Origin: Synechococcus sp. MU1617
Lineage (GTDB): Bacteria > Cyanobacteriota > Cyanobacteriia > PCC-6307 > Cyanobiaceae
Assembly: GCF_020514235.1 (NCBI RefSeq)
Contig: NZ_VTLB01000002.1
Coordinates: forward strand, 124,001 to 188,000
Length of the DNA: 64,000 nt
Reading direction: 5' to 3'
Part shown: positions 58,536 through 64,000 of the stretch, one piece after another
How positions within the stretch are numbered: position 1 is the stretch's first letter
How the letters are laid out: the number at the start of each line of letters is the position of its first letter
Notes under the pieces: model-generated
Database searches by the model: none
The model's input: the letters and a program-made list of their open reading frames with translations, nothing else
Told to the model about the DNA's origin: nothing
Program-made: the position numbers and the translations under genes

Positions 58536-58963
58536 TCGTCCAGGGAAGGCCGGCTGCGCCGTTGACGCTTGAGGTCCCCACGCTTTTTCTTCGTGTCCAA
58601 ACGTCGCTTCACCGCACCGCGTTTCGGCCGGGTGGCTTTGCGAGCGCGCGGCGGTGGCTGCAAGCCCTCCCGCAGCAGCTCCCCCATGCGATGCAGTGCC
58701 TTCTGACGGTTCTGCCATTGGGAGCGTTCTTCAGCGACCACAACCCGAAGGCAACCCTCCACCAACCGGGCCTGGAAATGCTCCAGCAGACGGGCACGAC
58801 GGAATGGCCCCAGACAGGAGCAGTTCACCAGATCCAGAAGCAACTCAACACGAGAATCAGTGGTGTTGACCCCCTGCCCGCCTGGACCGGATGAACGGCT
58901 GAACCGCCAGCGCAGCTCCCTTGAGGGAATGATCAACCGCTCGTTAACCACCAGGTCCTGCAC
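58532..58963 (-). CDS. arfB: Peptidyl-tRNA hydrolase ArfB (YaeJ-like rescue factor)
   Basis: Rescue factor of 143 residues that frees ribosomes stalled on mRNA without a stop codon. The GGQ motif lies in SSGPGGQGVN, followed by a basic C-terminal tail (KKKRGDLKRQRRSRPS) that enters the mRNA channel. The usual short catalytic domain is present. Convergent with mazG; the gap on the other side contains hairpins and tandem repeats. Confidence 0.93.
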   Translation of the reverse strand: MQDLVVNERLIIPSRELRWRFSRSSGPGGQGVNTTDSRVELLLDLVNCSCLGPFRRARLLEHFQARLVEGCLRVVVAEERSQWQNRQKALHRMGELLREGLQPPPRARKATRPKRGAVKRRLDTKKKRGDLKRQRRSRPSLDD

Positions 58964-59033
58964 CAGACATCTCCTGGGTCAAGAGCAACAGGATGCTCTC
59001 ACCGTGCAGACGCTTCGAAGAGAAAACACCCAC

Positions 59034-59130
59034 CTGAGCCCTGAGCCCTGAGCCCTGAGCCCTATCCGTAAAACAAAAGCCTTGATCTCACGACAAAGGC
59101 TTTGGAGCTGCCCTCTTCCACGGCAGCTCC
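59034..59130. repeat. Tandem heptamers and two perfect hairpins
   Basis: Four exact copies of CTGAGCC (59034-59061), then a stem AAAGCCTT/AAGGCTTT (59076-59103), then a stem GGAGCTGCC/GGCAGCTCC (59104-59130). They fill the divergent region between arfB and speE (58964-59245). Confidence 0.6.
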
Positions 59131-59245
59131 CCAACCAAGCACATTTAACCGCCACATTTTGTGCTCGTCAATCCCACAGGCACTACATCTGGTGTTTGGG
59201 AACAGGCCCCCCGGGTCCTTAGCTGGATAGATGCCTCATCACCCC

Positions 59246-60088
59246 ATGAGCAACTGGATTGACGAAGAGCACCGCGGCGTCCGCTACGGCTTGAAGGGAG
59301 AGGTGCTGGTCGAGGAGACCAGTCGGTTCCAGCGGATCAGCGTGATTCGCAGTGAGCGCTACGGGCGAGGGCTGCTGCTGGATGGCTGCTGGATGACGGC
59401 GGAACAGCAGGAACGCCACTACCACGAGGCCTTGGTGCACCCAGCGCTGTGCAGTGCCCGCGCGATCGAACGGATCCTTGTGATCGGCGGTGGAGACGGC
59501 GGCACCGCGCGGGAATGCCTGCGCCACCCAGACGTCCAGCAGCTGGACATGGTGGAAATTGACGGCCGGGTGGTGGAGCTCAGCCGGGAGCATCTCCCCG
59601 ACATCGGTGGATCCGCCTGGTCCGATCCGAGGTTCCAGCTCACGGTGGGAGATGGCATCGCCTGGGCAGCTGAGGCTGACGACCAGAGCTACGACGTTGT
59701 CTTGGTGGATGGCTCTGACCCCGCCGGACCGGCCGAAGGCCTGTTCAACCGCGCCTTCTTCGAGAACTGCCGACGTCTGCTCAAGCCCGGGGGAGTGTTC
59801 GGCACGCAGAGCGAATCTCCCGAAGCCTTCCGCGATGTCCACATCGCCATGGTGCGTCTGTTGCGCGAGGTGTTTGACCACGCCGACCCGCTCTATGGCT
59901 GGGTGCCGATGTATCCCAGCGGCTGGTGGAGCTGGACCTTCGCCGCAATGGGAACACCCCGCTACCGCACTGCAGATCCCGAGCGCAGCAAGGCCATTGC
60001 CCCAGGCTGCGAGATCTGGTCACCGCGCTGGCAGCGGGGAGCCATGGACGCCATCCCCGCCTTCATCGAACGGGAGTTGCAGTCATGA
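59246..60088 (+). CDS. speE: Spermidine/polyamine aminopropyltransferase (SpeE)
   Basis: Transfers an aminopropyl group from decarboxylated AdoMet to a polyamine acceptor. It has 280 residues from the ATG of [11 protein letters not shown] (an ATG five codons earlier also fits). The signature [14 protein letters not shown] for AdoMet binding and the Asp of [14 protein letters not shown] are present. Its stop overlaps the next gene (ATGA), and the neighbour speB makes putrescine from agmatine. Confidence 0.95.
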   Translation: MSNWIDEEHRGVRYGLKGEVLVEETSRFQRISVIRSERYGRGLLLDGCWMTAEQQERHYHEALVHPALCSARAIERILVIGGGDGGTARECLRHPDVQQLDMVEIDGRVVELSREHLPDIGGSAWSDPRFQLTVGDGIAWAAEADDQSYDVVLVDGSDPAGPAEGLFNRAFFENCRRLLKPGGVFGTQSESPEAFRDVHIAMVRLLREVFDHADPLYGWVPMYPSGWWSWTFAAMGTPRYRTADPERSKAIAPGCEIWSPRWQRGAMDAIPAFIERELQS

Positions 60089-60963
60089 CGATCCATCCGC
60101 CGAATGGGCTGTTCGACAGCGACGGGACCATTTTTATGGGCTCCCGGCGCAACCCTGCCGACTGCCGTGTTGGCCTCTTTGGTGTGCCGTACGACGGAAC
60201 CACCTCTTTTCGGCCTGGCACGCGCTTCGGCCCCGCCGCCATTCGAGAGGTGAGTGCTGGGCTGGAGACCTATTGCCCGCAACTCAACCTGGATCTGGAG
60301 GATCTTGACTTTGCTGATCTCGGTGCCGTTGAGATTCCCTTCGGCAACCCTGAGCCCGTTCTCACAAAGGTGAAGCAGGCGACCGAAGCTGTGCTCAGTC
60401 TGGGTCTGAGGCCCCTGATGCTGGGCGGAGAGCATTCGATCAGCTCCGGTGCCGTGGAGGCCGTGGCACAACGCCACCCCGACCTGGTGCTGGTGCAGCT
60501 GGATGCCCATGCCGACCTTAGGGACAGCTGGCTGGGTGCCCGCCACAGCCATGCCTGCGCCATGCGCCGCTGTTTGGAAATTCTTCCCAGCCAGACGCTG
60601 TTTCAACTCGCGATCCGCAGTGGCACGCGGGAGGAATTCACCGAACTGCACGAGAGCGGCCGGTTGATGCCCAGCATCGATGCCCTTCAACAGGCCCTCG
60701 CTCCCTTGACGGGAAAACCCGTCTATCTCACCGTCGACCTGGACTGGTTTGACCCGTCAGTTCTGCCGGGTACGGGCACCCCTGAACCCGGTGGTTACCA
60801 CTGGTCTGATTTCGCCAGCCTGATCGAGGTGCTCCGGGAGCATCGCCTGGTGGCGGCCGATGTGGTGGAACTGGCCCCACAACTCGACACCAGTGGTATT
60901 AGCTCCGTGCTGGCCGCCAAGGTGACCCGCAGCCTGCTCCTCCTCTTGGGTGCCGATCAATAG
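60085..60963 (+). CDS. speB: Agmatinase
   Basis: Manganese hydrolase converting agmatine to putrescine and urea. It has 292 residues from the ATG that overlaps the speE stop. Metal ligands lie in GGEHS, DAHADL and DLDWFDPS; the substrate loop [11 protein letters not shown] is present. It forms a polyamine operon with speE. Its last 7 bases overlap the convergent cNMP-domain gene. Confidence 0.93.
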   Translation: MTIHPPNGLFDSDGTIFMGSRRNPADCRVGLFGVPYDGTTSFRPGTRFGPAAIREVSAGLETYCPQLNLDLEDLDFADLGAVEIPFGNPEPVLTKVKQATEAVLSLGLRPLMLGGEHSISSGAVEAVAQRHPDLVLVQLDAHADLRDSWLGARHSHACAMRRCLEILPSQTLFQLAIRSGTREEFTELHESGRLMPSIDALQQALAPLTGKPVYLTVDLDWFDPSVLPGTGTPEPGGYHWSDFASLIEVLREHRLVAADVVELAPQLDTSGISSVLAAKVTRSLLLLLGADQ

Positions 60964-61352
60964 AAGTGACGCGCATCAGTGCGCTGCTGCCGCAAACGGT
61001 TGTGCTGTTTGCTGAGCAATTGCAGCACCAACGTTGGGTGCCGGTGGATGAGCGTCAAAAAATTGGTGCGGCTCAGGCGGAACAGCGAAACGGGCGTCAC
61101 CGCTGTGGCATCACGGCTGTGACACTCGGTGGGATCAATTAGATCCTCATAGAAAAACAGCTCACTGGGACCAAAGCGGATGCGGTTCGACGGACCACTG
61201 CTCAGTTCCACCCATCCCCGTTCAATCACATGGATGAACTGCACCGGCTCGCCGGCGCTGAACAAGGTTGTGCCGGTGGGAAGGGTCAGGCAATCCACCT
61301 CAGGCTGTTCCTGGATGAGTTCCAGAGGAGTCAGCGAAGCTGAGGCGGACAA
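60957..61352 (-). CDS. Cyclic nucleotide-binding-domain protein
   Basis: Protein of 131 residues made of a single cNMP-binding beta roll: LPTGTTLFSAGEPVQFIHVI, GWVELSS and FGPSELFFYEDLIDP. It has no Crp helix-turn-helix, so it is a stand-alone sensor or binding module. The arginine and glutamate of the classical phosphate-binding cassette are not clearly present, so the ligand is uncertain. Confidence 0.8.
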   Translation of the reverse strand: MSASASLTPLELIQEQPEVDCLTLPTGTTLFSAGEPVQFIHVIERGWVELSSGPSNRIRFGPSELFFYEDLIDPTECHSRDATAVTPVSLFRLSRTNFLTLIHRHPTLVLQLLSKQHNRLRQQRTDARHFY

Positions 61353-61436
61353 GGCAACAACGTGGGTTGGCTGCAGTATCCCGCGATCATCCGGTGGAGG
61401 CCATCAACAAGGGCAGAGCCATGAATGGATCCAGAC

Positions 61437-61649
61437 TCACGTCAGGCTGCGATCCAGTTCCAGCTGACGCTCACCAACGCCGCTGCTGTGCAGAGCCGGA
61501 AGCTTGGGAGAACGGGGGGTCCAGTGGTGACAGACCATCAGATCCGCCAGCTCGGCATGCACCTCCAACCGGCGCAGTCGGCACCACCCCTTCGCACCTG
61601 CCGGCAAGGTGCAGTACTGACAACTGCGACAGCAGGAGCTGGTGGCCAA
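61437..61649 (-). CDS. Cys-rich small protein
   Basis: Protein of 70 residues from a TTG at 61649. Cysteines cluster as CCRSCQYC, then WCRLRRL and CHHWTPR, suggesting a zinc or iron-sulfur binding fold. The phrase ELADLMVCHHWTPR looks conserved across cyanobacteria. No function known. It diverges from gcvT across about 130 bp. Confidence 0.55.
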   Translation of the reverse strand: MATSSCCRSCQYCTLPAGAKGWCRLRRLEVHAELADLMVCHHWTPRSPKLPALHSSGVGERQLELDRSLT

Positions 61650-61779
61650 ACAGGTGCCTCGGGAACGGGCTCAAGCTAGTGACGGTCTGCCAAACGGACC
61701 ATGGAAAGGGGCAAATTTCCGGGTTCACTTCCGGATCGTGAAGCCCTCCATAAGAATGCGCTTCCCATCCGCCGCCCCC

Positions 61780-62883
61780 ATGTCTCTGCAGCGCACTCCC
61801 CTGTTCGAGTCCTGCCGCAGCGCCGGGGGCCGCATGGTGCCTTTTGCGGGCTGGGAGATGCCGGTTCAGTTCAGCGGCCTGATCCAAGAACACAAGGCCG
61901 TTCGCGAACGGGTCGGAATGTTCGACATCTCCCACATGGGTGTGCTGCGCCTCGAAGGCGCCAATCCCAAGGATGCGCTGCAACGGCTGATCCCCAGCGA
62001 CCTGCACCGGATCGGTCCAGGCGAAGCCTGCTACTCCGTTCTGCTGAACGAGCGCGGCGGCATTCGCGACGACCTCATCGTTTACGACTGCGGTGCCATC
62101 GATGCCGAACGGGGCGCGCTGGTGCTGGTGATCAATGCCGCCTGCGCCGACAGCGACACCGCCTGGATCCGTGCACAGATGGAACCCGCTGGCATAACGG
62201 TGACCGACATCAAAAACGGAGGGGTGCTGCTCGCTCTCCAGGGCCCTGACGCCATGGGATTGCTGCAGGAGCTGAGTGGTGAAGACCTCAGCGGCTTGCC
62301 CCGTTTCGGCCACCGGATGCTCAGCCTCAACGGCCTGAGCCAGCCGGTGTTCAGTGCTCGCACGGGCTACACCGGCGAAGACGGTGCAGAACTGCTGCTC
62401 AACGCCGACGACGGACAAAAGCTCTGGCAGCTTTTGTTGGATCGCGGTGTCGCACCCTGCGGCCTGGGGGCGCGGGACACCTTGCGGCTAGAGGCCGCCA
62501 TGCACCTCTACGGCCAGGACATGAACGATGAAACCAACCCCTTCGAGGCGGGGTTGGGTTGGCTCGTGCACCTGGAAATGCCCATGGATTTCGTCGGCCG
62601 GCAGGCACTGGAGCAGGCGGCGGAATCCGGCCCCGCCAAACGCCTGGTGGGGCTCAAGCTGCAGGGCCGCGCCATCGCCCGCCACGACTATTCCGTCATG
62701 CATAACGGGGAGACAGTCGGCATCGTCACCAGCGGCACCTGGTCCCCCACCCTGGAAGAAGCGATCGCCCTGGCCTACGTGCCCAAATCCCTTGCCAAGC
62801 TCGGCACCGAACTGAGCGTGGAGATCCGCGGCAAGGCCCAACCGGCAACGGTCGTTCGCAAGCCCTTCTACAAACGAGCCTGA
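61780..62883 (+). CDS. gcvT: Glycine cleavage system T protein (aminomethyltransferase)
   Basis: Folate-dependent enzyme taking the methylamine from GcvH and producing methylene-THF and ammonia. It has 367 residues from the ATG of MSLQRTPLF; an ATG eight codons earlier also fits. The start [20 protein letters not shown], the FDISHMG motif, the folate site with [13 protein letters not shown] and the C-terminal barrel are present. It completes the P, H, T set with gcvP-gcvH but is separately located. Confidence 0.96.
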   Translation: MSLQRTPLFESCRSAGGRMVPFAGWEMPVQFSGLIQEHKAVRERVGMFDISHMGVLRLEGANPKDALQRLIPSDLHRIGPGEACYSVLLNERGGIRDDLIVYDCGAIDAERGALVLVINAACADSDTAWIRAQMEPAGITVTDIKNGGVLLALQGPDAMGLLQELSGEDLSGLPRFGHRMLSLNGLSQPVFSARTGYTGEDGAELLLNADDGQKLWQLLLDRGVAPCGLGARDTLRLEAAMHLYGQDMNDETNPFEAGLGWLVHLEMPMDFVGRQALEQAAESGPAKRLVGLKLQGRAIARHDYSVMHNGETVGIVTSGTWSPTLEEAIALAYVPKSLAKLGTELSVEIRGKAQPATVVRKPFYKRA

Positions 62884-62932
62884 GGCTCACCGCTGCTGTG
62901 GGAAACTCGCACTTCTCCAATTGAGACATCCC

Positions 62933-64000
62933 ATGCGCAGCAACGGTTGCGGCGACCTGCGCGAACAGAACATCGATCAGCAGGTGCAACTGTGCGGCTG
63001 GGTGGATCGACGCCGTGATCACGGTGGGGTGATTTTCATCGACCTGCGGGACCGCAGCGGCACGGTGCAGATCACGGTGGATCCGGATCTGGGCGCCGAA
63101 GCCTTCGCCGTCGCCGAGCATTTGCGCAGCGAAACCGTGCTGCAAGTTGAGGGAAAAGTGCGGGCCCGGCCTGGCGAATCGCTGAACGACAAGCTGGCCA
63201 CGGGTGCCGTGGAAGTGCTCGCGAGCGGCATCACCGTGCTGAACAGCGTGAAGGGCAACCTGCCCTTCCCCGTATCGGTGCACGACGAGGAAAACACCCG
63301 CGAAGAGCTGCGGCTGCGCCATCGCTATTTGGATCTGCGCCGCAAGCGCATGAACGACAACCTGCGGATGCGGGCCCAAACCATCCAGGCCGCCCGTCGC
63401 TTCCTGGAGGACGCCGGCTTCATCGAAGTGGAAACCCCAGTGCTGACTCGCTCCACACCGGAAGGTGCCCGCGACTACGTGCTGCCCAGCCGGGTCTGCG
63501 GCGGCGAGTGGTTTGCCTTGCCCCAGTCCCCCCAGTTGTTCAAGCAGCTGCTGATGGTGGGCGGCATCGAGCGCTACTACCAGGTGGCCCGCTGTTTCCG
63601 CGACGAAGACCTGCGCGCCGACCGCCAGCCGGAATTCACCCAGCTGGACATCGAGATGAGCTTCATGGATCAGGAGCAGATCCTGGAGCTGAACGAATCC
63701 CTGATTTGCGCCATATGGAAGGCCGTAAAGGGCATCGAACTGCCGCGGCCCTTCCCCCGCATGACCTGGCATGACGCCATGGAGCGGTACGGCACCGACC
63801 GGCCCGACACCCGCTACGGCATGGAGCTCACCAACGTGAGCGACATCGTCAAGGACATGGGCTTCAAAGTGTTCAGCGGTGCCGTGAGGTCCGGCGGCGC
63901 AGTGAAGTGCATCGCTGTCCCCGGTGGCAACGACGCGGTGAGCAACGTGCGGATCAAACCCGGCGGAGATGTGTTCAGCGAAGCCCAGAAAGCCGGTGCC
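62933..64000 (+). CDS. aspS: Aspartyl-tRNA synthetase (3' end outside window)
   Basis: Class II aminoacyl-tRNA synthetase; the first 356 residues are visible. The anticodon-binding OB domain begins at [20 protein letters not shown], motif 1 and motif 2 regions include [12 protein letters not shown]-like sequence and [20 protein letters not shown], and the bacterial insertion domain follows. The gene continues past base 64000. ATG at 62933, 50 bp after gcvT. Confidence 0.96.
   Translation, partial: MRSNGCGDLREQNIDQQVQLCGWVDRRRDHGGVIFIDLRDRSGTVQITVDPDLGAEAFAVAEHLRSETVLQVEGKVRARPGESLNDKLATGAVEVLASGITVLNSVKGNLPFPVSVHDEENTREELRLRHRYLDLRRKRMNDNLRMRAQTIQAARRFLEDAGFIEVETPVLTRSTPEGARDYVLPSRVCGGEWFALPQSPQLFKQLLMVGGIERYYQVARCFRDEDLRADRQPEFTQLDIEMSFMDQEQILELNESLICAIWKAVKGIELPRPFPRMTWHDAMERYGTDRPDTRYGMELTNVSDIVKDMGFKVFSGAVRSGGAVKCIAVPGGNDAVSNVRIKPGGDVFSEAQKAGA

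Noticed and set aside
61680-61779. Glycine riboswitch ahead of gcvT
   Set aside because: I looked for the conserved riboswitch core and for the glnA-type motif of marine cyanobacteria and found neither, only a short TTCAC/GTGAA stem.

Overview
The window looks like chromosome of a marine picocyanobacterium of the Synechococcus/Cyanobium lineage. The evidence is a GC-rich, densely packed genome with many 4-bp (ATGA) gene overlaps, a flavodiiron Flv1/Flv3 pair, a high-light-inducible (Hli) chlorophyll-binding protein, an acyl-lipid desaturase, a chorismate lyase of the plastoquinone route, and many short proteins of cyanobacterial type. Both ends cut through genes: an SNF2 helicase on the left and aspS on the right.

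Region by region. 0-4.9 kb: SNF2 helicase, SWIM zinc-finger protein, MEKHLA-domain protein and Hsp20. 5-12.5 kb: an oxygen/redox block with an NRAMP-like transporter, Flv3, an opposite-strand glycosyltransferase-like gene, Flv1, rubrerythrin and an FMN reductase. 13-17.8 kb: gcvP-gcvH of glycine cleavage plus a PLP lyase. 17.9-20.8 kb: desaturase, rplI, dnaB. 20.9-31.4 kb: an accessory block with an outer-membrane-like protein, an AraC regulator and two giant secreted-type proteins sharing a C-terminal von Willebrand A-like module. 31.4-39.7 kb: mnmG, a PilP/GspC-like protein, chorismate lyase, SprT, ligA and small proteins. 39.7-41.6 kb: a choice-of-anchor I beta-propeller gene lying between two exact 20-bp direct repeats. 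41.6-46.9 kb: an ABC-2 exporter downstream of valS. 47-49.5 kb: a solute-binding lipoprotein overlapping an MscS channel. 49.5-55.6 kb: a 2OG-Fe(II) oxygenase, an SDR, a membrane polyferredoxin fused to a degenerate sigma-54-activator-type AAA+ domain, a Fur-family regulator, a metallo-beta-lactamase-fold protein and Hli. 55.6-57.1 kb: tiny membrane ORFs, an XapX protein, a hairpin-rich gene-free stretch and tRNA-Val. 57.1-64 kb: DUF2227 protein, mazG, arfB, speE-speB, a cNMP-domain protein, gcvT and aspS.

How the genes work together: Flv1/Flv3, rubrerythrin, the FMN reductase and the NRAMP transporter form a plausible oxygen/peroxide and metal module. gcvP, gcvH and gcvT supply three parts of the photorespiratory glycine cleavage system in two places. 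speE and speB are polyamine genes in one operon. The most novel-looking content is the giant-protein block between dnaB and mnmG, followed by the repeat-flanked propeller gene, the AAA+/polyferredoxin fusion and the solute-binding-protein/MscS pair. All calls come from reading the sequence; no database search was run.
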